Assembly: GCF_003253545.1 (NCBI RefSeq)
Contig: NZ_QKYV01000002.1
Coordinates: 62,001 to 126,000, forward strand
Origin: Mesonia algae
GTDB lineage: Bacteria > Bacteroidota > Bacteroidia > Flavobacteriales > Flavobacteriaceae
Direction: 5' to 3'
Length of the DNA: 64,000 nt
The notes below the pieces were generated by a model. It saw nothing but the letters and a program-made list of their open reading frames with translations, was not told the origin of the DNA and searched no databases. This document shows, piece after piece, positions 34,748 to 44,816 of this stretch. The translations under genes were made by a program, and so were the position numbers. The stretch's first letter is position 1. Each line of letters begins with the position of its first letter.

Positions 34748-35872
34748 ATGATAAAGAAGAAAAAATATACTTTTAAAAAATTTATAAATGATGTTCATTT
34801 ATGGTTGGGAGTAGGAAGTGGAATTATACTTTTTTTAGTTTGCCTTAGCGGAACTTTACTGGTTTTTGAAAACGAAATCAAAGACGTATTTAAAGAAAAG
34901 CTTACCATAAACCCTGCTGAAAGTGAAGTGCAATCTATCACACAATTAAGTCAGAAATTAAGTGTAAACGGAGAAGTAAAACGTTTAACCATCCCAGTAG
35001 AAAAAGATGCGCTTTATGAGTTTAATATCAAAACTTCACCAGAAGATCGCCGCGGTACCACTTTTCTAGTCAATCCATATACCAGCGAAACCCTACTGCC
35101 TAAAAAAACAAGTTTAGACGAGTTTTTCTCTACGATGTTTAAAATGCATCGTTGGTTATTATTGGATGTTCCAGTGGGAAGACCTATAGTTGGTATTGCC
35201 ACCATTATATTTTTAGTCCTTTCGGTTACTGGAATTATTTTATGGTTTCCAAAAAAATATAAATGGAAGAACTTTAAACCTGGGTTTAAAATTAAATTTT
35301 CAGCCAACTGGAAGCGTATTAATCATGATTTACATAATACTTTAGGATTTTATGCCTGTATTTTTATAATAATTATGGCTTTAACAGGTTTAAACTGGTC
35401 TTTTGATTGGTATAGAGAAGGTGCAAGTGATGTAATAGAAGCAAAGATTTTTGATAGAGGAGGAGGACCAAAATTTAAATCATCTATACCAAAAAATGAG
35501 AAAAGTGTAGAAGAACTAATAGAAATTTCTTCACAAGAATTAAATTATTCTGGAAAGTTAAGAATTACATTTCCTGCTACCTCAAATGATATAATAGAGA
35601 TTCGAAAGTACAATTCAAACAATTTTTCTCCAGTAACTTCAGATCAACTAATTTTAGACAGAGATGGAAAAGTTCTGCATAAAGAGATCTTCAATGAAAA
35701 GCCTTTAAATGTGCAATTAGCATCTGTAATTAAACCCTTACATACGGGAGAAATTTATGGTTCTTTCTCTAAAATAATTTATTTTATAACTTGTTTAATC
35801 GCTACAAGTTTGCCCGTTACCGGAACTATTATTTGGTTGAATAAATTAAAGAAGAAAAAAAAGAAATCTTAA
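34748..35872 (+). CDS. PepSY-associated transmembrane protein
   Basis: A 374-residue membrane protein with four hydrophobic segments (WLGVGSGIILFLVCLSGTLLVF; IVGIATIIFLVLSVTGIILWFP; LGFYACIFIIIMALTGLNWSF; and near the end IIYFITCLIATSLPVTGTIIW), with HLWLGVGSG and TGIILWFPKKYKW signatures of the PepSY_TM family. These proteins sit with siderophore receptors or ferric reductases, though none is nearby. It has a clear promoter and is bounded by a bidirectional terminator. Confidence 0.85.
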   Translation: MIKKKKYTFKKFINDVHLWLGVGSGIILFLVCLSGTLLVFENEIKDVFKEKLTINPAESEVQSITQLSQKLSVNGEVKRLTIPVEKDALYEFNIKTSPEDRRGTTFLVNPYTSETLLPKKTSLDEFFSTMFKMHRWLLLDVPVGRPIVGIATIIFLVLSVTGIILWFPKKYKWKNFKPGFKIKFSANWKRINHDLHNTLGFYACIFIIIMALTGLNWSFDWYREGASDVIEAKIFDRGGGPKFKSSIPKNEKSVEELIEISSQELNYSGKLRITFPATSNDIIEIRKYNSNNFSPVTSDQLILDRDGKVLHKEIFNEKPLNVQLASVIKPLHTGEIYGSFSKIIYFITCLIATSLPVTGTIIWLNKLKKKKKKS

Positions 35873-35879
35873 TAGATAT

Positions 35880-35914
35880 AAAAAAAGCTTCAGGTAAAAC
35901 CTGAAGCTTTTTTT
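35880..35914. terminator. Bidirectional terminator between PepSY gene and phosphatase-barrel gene
   Basis: AAAAAAGCTTCAGG (35881-35894) pairs with its complement at 35900-35913 over 14 bp with a 5-base loop, flanked by A and T tracts. It serves two convergent genes. Confidence 0.92.
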
Positions 35915-35925
35915 ATATCTATAGA

Positions 35926-38900
35926 TTAGAATCTAAATCCTAATGTAAAAATAAGCCTATTATCTTCATCACTTAAATAATAACCAACATTAGCGGTAAA
36001 TGCATTAAATCCGTTAAGGAATACTGAACCACCATAACTGGTATGTATTTTATTGGAGTCTTCTCCTTCAACCCAAACTCTACCATAATCAAAACCTCCA
36101 GTTACTCCTAATCTAATAGGAACAAAATTGGTTCTAAACTTGGTAATCCCTACACGTAAATCTGTACTGTGAAAGAAAGATGTCTCTCCTAAAAATCGAT
36201 CGTTTCTAAATCCGCGTAAGCTTTCATTTCCTCCTACACTTGCAGCGTGATAAAATTCATAATCTTCACCCAAATCACCTAATATAAAATCGGCACTCGC
36301 ACGTGTTGCTATGGTTGCTGCTCCACTTTCGTGAATAGGATATACAAATGAAACTGTTGGGTTTAAATAGGTAAATTGGTTATCATAATCTTCGTTTATA
36401 CTCGATTTGTAACCTGCCTTTAAGTCTAGTTCCATTCCTCTTCTTGGGTAACCAATAAGGCTTCCTTTGTTGTTGAAATTAAATCCAACTTCTGCTCCTG
36501 CGTACATTTGCTTTTCGAAGATGTCGTTATTTTCATCGTAAAAATTACTTACAAAATCATTAAATGAATTATCTACTTCGTAAGACTCTATACTTGGCTT
36601 AAAATAAGCTTTCATAGTTGAGTTTTTTCTATAAATTAAAGACGGAGCAACATGCCATTGTTTGATAGGTACTCGGTTAAAATCTTTATCAATATCGTTA
36701 TCATAACTTGTTCCATTTCCTACTCCAAAAAAGTTTATAGCGTAGTTAGCGCTTGTATATTTAGCATCTAACCCTAAATTCCAATTGTAGAAAATATGTG
36801 CGAACTCTCCGTAATAGTTAAATTCAAAACCTTGAGTTGCAGAAAAATAATTAGCACTTAATGTATGTTGTGTACTAAATGGATTTCTAGCTAAACCGTA
36901 GGTAGTAAAAGTATTTGATAAACCTACTTTAAAACCAGCATCTGGATCAAATCCTAAGCTAGGTAATACCACATTACTCGAATACTTTTTTCTGGTAGGG
37001 TCGTAATTATTAATTTCATAAGAGTCGGTTAATCTTTTTGATCCTACATTTTTAAAGGTGTTATTTTTTGATTTGTAATCGTAAACTTTAGTTTTAGCTT
37101 TTCTATCAAAATCATAGATATCATTTTCTTCTCCACCTAATATTTTCAATTTTATGGGGTTATTTCCGTCTCCTTCAACTTTGAATTCGTCATCTCCATC
37201 TAATCCATATACCCAAATTTCTTTGGTCTCTTTTGCGTCATATTCATTAGAGAAAATAACTTCATTATCTTCTTCAATTTCAATTTTTGTAATACCGTTA
37301 TCTTTTCTTGTAATAAGAAACTTATTGTCTTCATTTGTTCCTATTACCGTTTCAAACTTTTTAAAATATGTGAAATAATCTTTAGTAATATCTACGATAT
37401 TTTCTCTTCTTAATTTAAGAGTTTTCTTAATTTGATCAATAGTTTCATCTTGCGTATCTTTAGGTAATTCCGCGAAAGCGTTATCTATATCTTCATCACT
37501 TAAATTATTTTGAATATATAGCGCCTGCTTTTTCCAGTCTTCCCAGCTTGAGGTATTAATGAAGTTTTTATCTAAAGGATATCCCGCCAAGTTGAACCAT
37601 TTTGTGTTTTTAATTGTAGGTTCATAATTTTGCATTACTCTTAAGGCTGGGACACCAATTTTTAATAGAGAAATAATAGGCCCGTCATACTTAGGAAACG
37701 CTTGATCACGATCTCTTGGTATAGGTTTATATATATCTTTACCATCTTCTTCGAACTTAGACCATCTCCATTGGTCTTGGTGTCTATCCCAATCTCCAAT
37801 TAACATATCAAAAATACGAGCTTTGATATACTCATCTTCATCAATTCTAGCGTCTTTGTTATCTTGAATTTCCAAAAGCATGTCTGAAGTGCTAATGATA
37901 TCATCTGAGTTTCCAAAGGTTTCAAAATCTTTGTTTTCATCTCCTACGTGCTCTTCTAGCATATATAACTTATCTCCATATGATTCGTTAAATCTACCTA
38001 ATGCTTTTTGTTTAGGAACGTAAACGACTTTAGGATTTGCATGATAAATATTTAAATTCTTTGATAATCCATTTACAGCAAAGGGAGCGTAAGGATGTGC
38101 AGTTGTGTAAAAATCTAAAACGATATCTTCTGCTAAGGTATTTCTCATATAATCTACCACATAATGGTCTTGTATAGTAGACTGAATAAATCTTACTGCA
38201 CTTTTGCGTAATTCTCTAATGTTATATTCACGCCCTTCGTCATTAGCTATTCTTAAAGTTCTAGATTGGTTTCCTCCTCCAGCTCTAGAAGCTTTCATAT
38301 TGTTAGGTAAAGTATCTATAAATAATACAGGAGCTTCAATTTTTTTACTATAAACATCTCGGTAATGATCTCCCCAAGCCCATTCGTGAAAATTAGACTT
38401 ATCGGTTTCCTCTTCTGTATAAATTGAAGCTTTATAAGTAGATCCAAATTCGTCTTTAGTATGATAATCGAAGTCTTCTAATTTTCCTTTTTTTCTAGTA
38501 ATTTCTTTGGTATAAACTAAAGTAGATTTACCGTCTTGGACTTCATACATTTCTACAAGAGAATTACCGTCTTTATATGCTATTAATTTAGCAAACCCAT
38601 TTTTATTACTTGCGAAATATCCTTTATCTTCTTCTGGTCTTGTTTTTTCAATTTTTCCTGAAGCACCACTAATAATTTGTGGGATTCCATCATCTACTAA
38701 ATATTGAAGGTTTTTATGGGCACCTGAAACAAAAATTACATCTTCAAACTGGCTAGCCAAACTCTCTAATCTTCCTACTAACTCTTGCATTTGAGTATTA
38801 TAATATGCCTGATTAGAAAAACCACCCATTCTACCAAAAAATCCTTTTCTATTAGCACTTAAAACAGGGTGGTGAATTGCAACAATTATTGTTTTATTTT

Positions 38901-39525
38901 GCTCATCTTTTAACTCGTCTTTAAATTGTGCAAAAAACTGCTCTCTGGTTTTGAGTTCACATTTGTTGTTTAAATAAGGATAATCATCCCAATTTTCTAT
39001 ATACCATTGAGAATCTATCATTACCAGTTCTACCTCATCACTTAAAGATTCACGTTCGATGGGACAACCATCATTGGGCCAAAACTCAGACTTGCTATTG
39101 TCTTGTAAAAAAGACTCTAAATCGTCTATGTTTTTATGTCCGCCTTTATTCCATTCATTTTTTCCTGGTGTAAAGATTACATTTCCGTTAAAATTTTTAA
39201 GAGGATTTAAAAGACTGTTGGTTAAAAAGTCTTCTTCTTTCTTTCTATCTTTTTTATTTTTAGGATATCCATCCTTTCTAGTAATATTTCCTATCACTAC
39301 GATAGCTGCATCTTTATCCTGTTGAGAAGATTTTACAATTTCGCTAAGGATTTCATCGGTTTTTGATTCTTTTTCCAAGCCTGTATTAGCAGTGAAATAG
39401 ATAGTTTTAGAAACTTCTTGATCCTTTTCCTGTGCAAATGCACTAAAAGTAAAGAAGAATAAAATACTAGAAAAAATCAATAAAAATTTAGGATTTTCTT
39501 TGATTTGAGTAAAGTAATTTCGCAT
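35926..39525 (-). CDS. Outer-membrane protein with degenerate metallophosphatase and barrel domains
   Basis: This 1199-residue protein has a signal peptide (FLLIFSSILFFFTFSAFAQ, cleavage after about residue 31), a metallophosphoesterase-like region (about 40-290), a middle domain with ...DIYKPIPRDRDQAFPKYDGP and a C-terminal bacterial-surface-antigen/BamA-like barrel (from about 840, ending FTLGFRF). In the phosphatase region the metal-binding motifs are altered: the expected GDN reads GNI (79-81), GNH(E/D)W reads GKNEW (121-125) and GHxH reads GAHK (268-271); only HHP (218-220) looks normal. The phosphatase is therefore probably inactive and the protein may be a surface structural protein. 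Divergent from tamB. Confidence 0.85.
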   Translation of the reverse strand: MRNYFTQIKENPKFLLIFSSILFFFTFSAFAQEKDQEVSKTIYFTANTGLEKESKTDEILSEIVKSSQQDKDAAIVVIGNITRKDGYPKNKKDRKKEEDFLTNSLLNPLKNFNGNVIFTPGKNEWNKGGHKNIDDLESFLQDNSKSEFWPNDGCPIERESLSDEVELVMIDSQWYIENWDDYPYLNNKCELKTREQFFAQFKDELKDEQNKTIIVAIHHPVLSANRKGFFGRMGGFSNQAYYNTQMQELVGRLESLASQFEDVIFVSGAHKNLQYLVDDGIPQIISGASGKIEKTRPEEDKGYFASNKNGFAKLIAYKDGNSLVEMYEVQDGKSTLVYTKEITRKKGKLEDFDYHTKDEFGSTYKASIYTEEETDKSNFHEWAWGDHYRDVYSKKIEAPVLFIDTLPNNMKASRAGGGNQSRTLRIANDEGREYNIRELRKSAVRFIQSTIQDHYVVDYMRNTLAEDIVLDFYTTAHPYAPFAVNGLSKNLNIYHANPKVVYVPKQKALGRFNESYGDKLYMLEEHVGDENKDFETFGNSDDIISTSDMLLEIQDNKDARIDEDEYIKARIFDMLIGDWDRHQDQWRWSKFEEDGKDIYKPIPRDRDQAFPKYDGPIISLLKIGVPALRVMQNYEPTIKNTKWFNLAGYPLDKNFINTSSWEDWKKQALYIQNNLSDEDIDNAFAELPKDTQDETIDQIKKTLKLRRENIVDITKDYFTYFKKFETVIGTNEDNKFLITRKDNGITKIEIEEDNEVIFSNEYDAKETKEIWVYGLDGDDEFKVEGDGNNPIKLKILGGEENDIYDFDRKAKTKVYDYKSKNNTFKNVGSKRLTDSYEINNYDPTRKKYSSNVVLPSLGFDPDAGFKVGLSNTFTTYGLARNPFSTQHTLSANYFSATQGFEFNYYGEFAHIFYNWNLGLDAKYTSANYAINFFGVGNGTSYDNDIDKDFNRVPIKQWHVAPSLIYRKNSTMKAYFKPSIESYEVDNSFNDFVSNFYDENNDIFEKQMYAGAEVGFNFNNKGSLIGYPRRGMELDLKAGYKSSINEDYDNQFTYLNPTVSFVYPIHESGAATIATRASADFILGDLGEDYEFYHAASVGGNESLRGFRNDRFLGETSFFHSTDLRVGITKFRTNFVPIRLGVTGGFDYGRVWVEGEDSNKIHTSYGGSVFLNGFNAFTANVGYYLSDEDNRLIFTLGFRF

Positions 39526-39718
39526 AGTTTATGATTATGGTCTTTTGTTTAGTGAGCTAAAATTCATGAAAATATTTAAGATGTAATTTTTTTTAACTCA
39601 TTATAACATTTCAACAAGTTTTCTTTAAGTGTATTAAATTAATATATCTACTTACCTGTAGGTTAAACTTTAACTTAATTTAAACAGAGTAAAACCCCTT
39701 TATTACGCTTTTGCTGAA

Positions 39719-39726
39719 TAAATTTG
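39719..39726 (+). promoter_or_regulatory. -7 box of the tamB operon
   Basis: TAAATTTG matches TAnnTTTG and lies 21 bp before the GTG at 39747, in the 221-bp gap divergent from the phosphatase-barrel gene. I see no clear -33 element. Confidence 0.5.
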
Positions 39727-39746
39727 AAGATTAATAAGATATTCGA

Positions 39747-42700
39747 GTGAATAAACCCAAAAAAGATAATAAGAATACATCTGTGCTAAAGAAAGTCTTG
39801 CGAATTACCGCTAAGTCTTTCCTCACTTTACTTACTATAATTATTCTATTATTACTATTTGTAAGAAGCCCATGGGGGCAGGATATTATTGTAAATAAGG
39901 TAACACAATACATATCCAACAAAACAGAGACAAAAGTAAACATAGATAAGCTTTTTATTACTTTCTCTGGTGATATTTCTATTGAAGAACTTTACTTAGA
40001 AGATAAAAAAGGCGACACTTTATTATATACCAAATCGCTAGAAGCAGATATTCCTTTATGGAGTATTTATAAAAATAACGAGATTAATATTGATGATGTA
40101 GAAATAGAAGAGTTAACCGCAAATATTGTTCAAAAAGATAGCCTGAATGGATTTAACTATCAGTTTATAATTGATGCCTTTGCTACAGATACTACTCAAG
40201 CTACAACTCCAAAAACTAATAATCCTGGGAAACCTTATACCTTTTCGTTAGGTACTGTAGCTTTACAAAAGATAAAATTGAATTATCAAGATGAAGTTGC
40301 AGGTACGTTTTTAGATTTAAAATTAAACAACCTAGAAACCGAAGGAAAAAAATTAGATTTAGATAAAAGTATTTATGAATTAAAATACATTAATCTTAGT
40401 AATACGACTGTTAATTACAAGCAAACCAAACCTTTGGTAAGCGAATCTCAAGATACTATTCCTTTGCCTATACTTGCGGTAGGAGAAATAGAAATAAAAA
40501 ACGTAAATGCTGTTTACGATTCTCAACCAGATGAGTTGAAAGCAAATGTGACAATTCAAGATTTTTTTGCCGAAGTTCCCCTTATTAACCTTCAAAACCA
40601 ACAAGTTGAAGTTAATAACTTAAAATTACACAATTCTCTTGTAGAATTAAATACAGGCAAACCACAAGAAAATATAGAGAATGAGACTGTTGCAGAATCT
40701 ACTTTCTGGCCAAAATGGGACGTAAAAATTAATGCGGTAGATATTAAAGATAATACGATTGCTTTCCGTCAAGCGGAAGAAAAAGTTACTTCCGGAGAGT
40801 TTAATCCCCTAGCTTTTGAACTGAGTAACTTTACTTTATTAGCCAATAAATTAGCACTTTCTAAAGAAGAAACCGCCGTTGTAAATTTAGATCAGCTTAC
40901 CTTTAAAGAAATAGGAGGTTTTGAATTACAAGAATTTTCTACGCAAATCTCTTTAAGTCCGCAAGCTTTGCAAGTCAATAATTTGAATGCAGTAACCCCA
41001 AAAAGTAATTTAAACGGAAGTTTAACTACAAGTTTTGCATCCTTAGAAAGTTTTATAGAAAATCCAAATAAAGGAAGTTTTCAGGTTTCAGTTCCTAATT
41101 TTAATGTAAATGCTCAAGAAGCATATTATTTTGTCCCAGAATTACGAAAAAATACAGAATTTAAAAAGGTAGCTTCTAAAAAATTCTATGGAAAAATTAA
41201 TGCTAACGGTACTTTAGCTAACCTTCAGTTAAAGAATACACAAGTTAATTGGGGCGGTAAAACTTCGGTAGTTGCAAACGGAAATTTAAAAAATGTTTTA
41301 GATACAAATAACCTCACTTTCGATATTCAGCAATTTGAAATCAATTCCGTTAAGGAAGATATTTTAGTATTCACTTCAGAGAAAGAGTTGGGAATTAGTC
41401 TTCCAAAAACATTAAACATTAACGGAAATCTAAAAGGACGTCTAGATCGACTTTCCGCGAAAGCGCAAATGACTATTCCTGAAGGAAAAATTAAAATAAG
41501 CGGATCGTTTAGAAACGACAACCAGATTGCTTTTGATACACAGGTAGAAACTATCGATCTAGATTTAGGAAAAATCTTACAAATGCCAGAATTGGGAGAG
41601 GTTTCATTGGTGTTAGAAACTTCAGGAAGCGGTAAAGATATCAATTCTTTAGACGCTACTTTAGACTCTCGTTTTACTCAACTTACTTATAATGAGTACG
41701 ATTTATCTGCGGTAAAACTTTCTGGGGAAATTGTGAACGGTACGGGGAATGTAAATTTGGGTTTTAAAGATAAAAGTGTAAATCTAAAATTAGATTCTCA
41801 AGTAGTTTTAGACTCTGTTGCACCAGAATTGGATTTTAAAGCCGAACTAGAAGGAATAGATTTGTATGCTTTGGGATTCACTAAAAAAGATATTAAAGCA
41901 AAAGTTTATGTAGATGGTCATTTTAAAGGAAATGCTGAGGATTTTACTACACAAGTAAATATTACTGAGGGTGTGGCAGTATATGAAGATAAGCCTTATT
42001 ATTTGGGGGATATTGCTATCAATTCTCAAGTGACAAAAGACAGCACCGCTTTAAATATTGATGGTACTTTCTTAAAAACCCAATTAAATTCTAATGCAAG
42101 TCCGGCGCAGATTATAACCGCCTTGCAGCATCACGCCAATCATTATTTTAAAGACCACATTGAAAAGGATAGTATTTCTCATTTTGTAAATCTCAAAATG
42201 GAAACTACCATTACTGAATCGCCTATTATTACCGATGTTTTCCTTGACGGAATTCAACAAATGGATACCGTTTATTTTAAGGTAGATTTTAATGAAAAAG
42301 AAGAAGATTTAAAAGCTAGAGTTTCTTTACCAAGTTTGGTTTATCAAGAAAATAGACTAGATAGTTTACACATTAATATAAACTCTAACAGTAAAGAAGC
42401 GAAATTTAATATAGGATTCGGCAATTTAGAAGCAGGACCTCTTGCCATTAATAAAACCTATTTTGATGGGAGCTTAACCCAAGATACACTTTACTTAGAT
42501 TTTAATTCTTTTGCAAATGACGAGAAGCTTTTTCGTATTCAATCAGAAATTACGGGAAATGATGAGGAGCTCAATTTTAGGATCAACCCATCAGATTTAA
42601 TATTGAATAGAAACCCTTGGGAAATTCCAAATTCTAATCAAATTTCCTTTTCAAAAGAAGCAATTACGTTTAATGACTTTGTACTTTCTAGAAATAGTCA

Positions 42701-44816
42701 AGAAATTAAGTTAAGTGATGATTTAGGAGAAGCAAAAAATCATATTGGCGTAGCGTTAAAAAACTTTAAGCTTTCTACGTTTATGAGTTATTTTAATCCC
42801 GATGAATATTTGGCTTCGGGTATCGTAAATGGAGATTTTAAAATTATCAACCCGTTGGCAGACTGGGGAATGGTTGCCGATATGAATATTACAGATTTTA
42901 AAGCTATAGAAGTTCCGTTAGGAGAATTGCAACTTAAAGCTAAATCTATTAATAATAAAAAGTACGATTTTAAATTAGACCTTAACGGACAAAATGTTGA
43001 CTTAAATATAAATGGAGATTATTTAGCAGAAGAAACAGGTCCGCAACTCAATTTAAATGTAGATTTAAATAAGTTGGCGTTGTCTATTATAGAAGGTTTT
43101 TCAAATGAAGAGCTACAGGAGTCTGAAGGAAGTATAGCCGCTAATTTTGAATTAGATGGACCTATAACTGATTTAAATTATAAAGGCGAAATTAATTTTA
43201 ATGAAGCCGCATTTTTGGTAAGTAAACTCAATTCTAAATTTAGATTAAGTGACGATAAAGTTAAAGTAGATAATCAAGGAGTTTATTTTAATCAGTTTTC
43301 TATTGCTGACTCACAAAACAATAAATTTAAGGTAAGTGGAGAAGTCCTTACTAAAGAAATTACAGATCCAACCTTTAACTTAAGCATAAAAGCAAACGAT
43401 TTTGAAGCTCTTAATTCTACCAAAGAAGATAACGAGTTATATTATGGAAAAGTAGTTTTTGATGTAGATGCAACCGTAGGAGGAAAATTAAGTTTTCCTA
43501 AAATTGAAGCAAAACTTATTGTAAATGAAAATACTAATGCTACGTATGTTTTACCAGAAACGCAAGTAGATGTAGTAGAGAGAGATGGAGTAGTGGTGTT
43601 TGTAAATAAAGAAAACCCCGATGCTATTTTAACCCGAAATGATGAAAAAGAAACCTCTGCTGTAATTACAGGTATAGAACTCAATACAGAGCTAATCATT
43701 GAGCCTGAAGCTACTTTTAATATTGTTTTAAATGAGAGAACAGGAGATAATTTACAAGTAGTAGGCGAAGGAAATTTATTTTTTGATATTGATAGAAATG
43801 GAAGAACATCGTTAACTGGAAGATATGAAATTAGTGACGGTCATTATGAAATGAGCCTTTATAATTTGGTAAAAAGAAAGTTTGATATTGCACCAGAAAG
43901 TTCGGTGACTTGGCAAGGAGATCCTATGAATGCAGATTTGGATGTAAAAGCTATTTATGATGTGAAAACCTCTGCTTCGGCTCTTATGGCAAGTCAAACC
44001 TCGGGAGAATCAGCTTCTTCTCAAAATAGATTTAAACAGCGACTTCCGTTTTTCGTTTATTTAAATATCAAAGGAGAATTAAATCAGCCAGTTTTAGATT
44101 TTAGTTTAGATATGCCTGAAGATGAGCGAGGAGCCATTGGTGGTGCCGTTTACGGAAGAATCTCTCAACTTAACCAACAAGAAGATGAACTTAACAAGCA
44201 AGTTTTTTCTTTACTGGTTTTAAATAGATTTTTTCCTCAATCGGGAACCGATGGAAGTGAGGGAGGAGCAGCTGTTGTAGCACGTGATAACCTCAACCAA
44301 GCGCTTTCAGATCAACTAAATGTGTTTTCAGATAAACTTACTGGCGATACAGGAATCGAACTTAATTTTGGACTTAATAGCTATACCGATTATCAAGGAT
44401 CTTCTCCAGAAAGTAGAACCGATTTAAATATAAGTGCCAGCAAAAAATTATTAAACGACCGGTTAGTGGTCACCGCAGGGAGTGAAGTTGGCGTTCAAGG
44501 AGAAGCGAGACCAGGAGAAAATAACCCTGTTATAGGGAATGTGAGTATAGAATATTTATTAACCGAAGATGGAATATGGCGCTTACGCGGATTTAGAAAA
44601 AGTGAATATGAAAACATTATTGACGGTCAGGTATTTGTAAGTGGAATTGCTCTAATTTTCACGAGAGAATTCAATAAGTTTAGCGAATTATTTGAGAAAG
44701 AAATTCAGCAAATAGAAGAAGAGAAATCTCAAAATGAAGAAGGTGAAAATCCTTCTCCCGAAAAGGAAGAGAATAACTCCACTTCCGCGGAAGCGATAAA
44801 AGAAGAAGAAAACTAA
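39747..44816 (+). CDS. tamB: Translocation and assembly module protein TamB (DUF490)
   Basis: TamB is a very long envelope protein with an inner-membrane anchor that bridges to the outer membrane and moves lipids or helps assemble outer-membrane proteins. The 1689-residue product has an N-terminal membrane helix (about residues 18-42, ending LFVRSPWGQDIIVNKV), long repeated beta strands and the C-terminal DUF490 domain (LVVTAGSEVGVQGEARPGENNPVIGNVSIEYLL), then an acidic Glu-rich tail. It starts with GTG at 39747. It overlaps the next gene's ATG by one base, the TamL lipoprotein. Confidence 0.93.
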   Translation: MNKPKKDNKNTSVLKKVLRITAKSFLTLLTIIILLLLFVRSPWGQDIIVNKVTQYISNKTETKVNIDKLFITFSGDISIEELYLEDKKGDTLLYTKSLEADIPLWSIYKNNEINIDDVEIEELTANIVQKDSLNGFNYQFIIDAFATDTTQATTPKTNNPGKPYTFSLGTVALQKIKLNYQDEVAGTFLDLKLNNLETEGKKLDLDKSIYELKYINLSNTTVNYKQTKPLVSESQDTIPLPILAVGEIEIKNVNAVYDSQPDELKANVTIQDFFAEVPLINLQNQQVEVNNLKLHNSLVELNTGKPQENIENETVAESTFWPKWDVKINAVDIKDNTIAFRQAEEKVTSGEFNPLAFELSNFTLLANKLALSKEETAVVNLDQLTFKEIGGFELQEFSTQISLSPQALQVNNLNAVTPKSNLNGSLTTSFASLESFIENPNKGSFQVSVPNFNVNAQEAYYFVPELRKNTEFKKVASKKFYGKINANGTLANLQLKNTQVNWGGKTSVVANGNLKNVLDTNNLTFDIQQFEINSVKEDILVFTSEKELGISLPKTLNINGNLKGRLDRLSAKAQMTIPEGKIKISGSFRNDNQIAFDTQVETIDLDLGKILQMPELGEVSLVLETSGSGKDINSLDATLDSRFTQLTYNEYDLSAVKLSGEIVNGTGNVNLGFKDKSVNLKLDSQVVLDSVAPELDFKAELEGIDLYALGFTKKDIKAKVYVDGHFKGNAEDFTTQVNITEGVAVYEDKPYYLGDIAINSQVTKDSTALNIDGTFLKTQLNSNASPAQIITALQHHANHYFKDHIEKDSISHFVNLKMETTITESPIITDVFLDGIQQMDTVYFKVDFNEKEEDLKARVSLPSLVYQENRLDSLHININSNSKEAKFNIGFGNLEAGPLAINKTYFDGSLTQDTLYLDFNSFANDEKLFRIQSEITGNDEELNFRINPSDLILNRNPWEIPNSNQISFSKEAITFNDFVLSRNSQEIKLSDDLGEAKNHIGVALKNFKLSTFMSYFNPDEYLASGIVNGDFKIINPLADWGMVADMNITDFKAIEVPLGELQLKAKSINNKKYDFKLDLNGQNVDLNINGDYLAEETGPQLNLNVDLNKLALSIIEGFSNEELQESEGSIAANFELDGPITDLNYKGEINFNEAAFLVSKLNSKFRLSDDKVKVDNQGVYFNQFSIADSQNNKFKVSGEVLTKEITDPTFNLSIKANDFEALNSTKEDNELYYGKVVFDVDATVGGKLSFPKIEAKLIVNENTNATYVLPETQVDVVERDGVVVFVNKENPDAILTRNDEKETSAVITGIELNTELIIEPEATFNIVLNERTGDNLQVVGEGNLFFDIDRNGRTSLTGRYEISDGHYEMSLYNLVKRKFDIAPESSVTWQGDPMNADLDVKAIYDVKTSASALMASQTSGESASSQNRFKQRLPFFVYLNIKGELNQPVLDFSLDMPEDERGAIGGAVYGRISQLNQQEDELNKQVFSLLVLNRFFPQSGTDGSEGGAAVVARDNLNQALSDQLNVFSDKLTGDTGIELNFGLNSYTDYQGSSPESRTDLNISASKKLLNDRLVVTAGSEVGVQGEARPGENNPVIGNVSIEYLLTEDGIWRLRGFRKSEYENIIDGQVFVSGIALIFTREFNKFSELFEKEIQQIEEEKSQNEEGENPSPEKEENNSTSAEAIKEEEN

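Noticed and set aside
35926-39525. Active metallophosphoesterase
   Set aside because: The GDN, GNH and GHxH metal motifs are altered, so a phosphatase call was not made for the enzyme.
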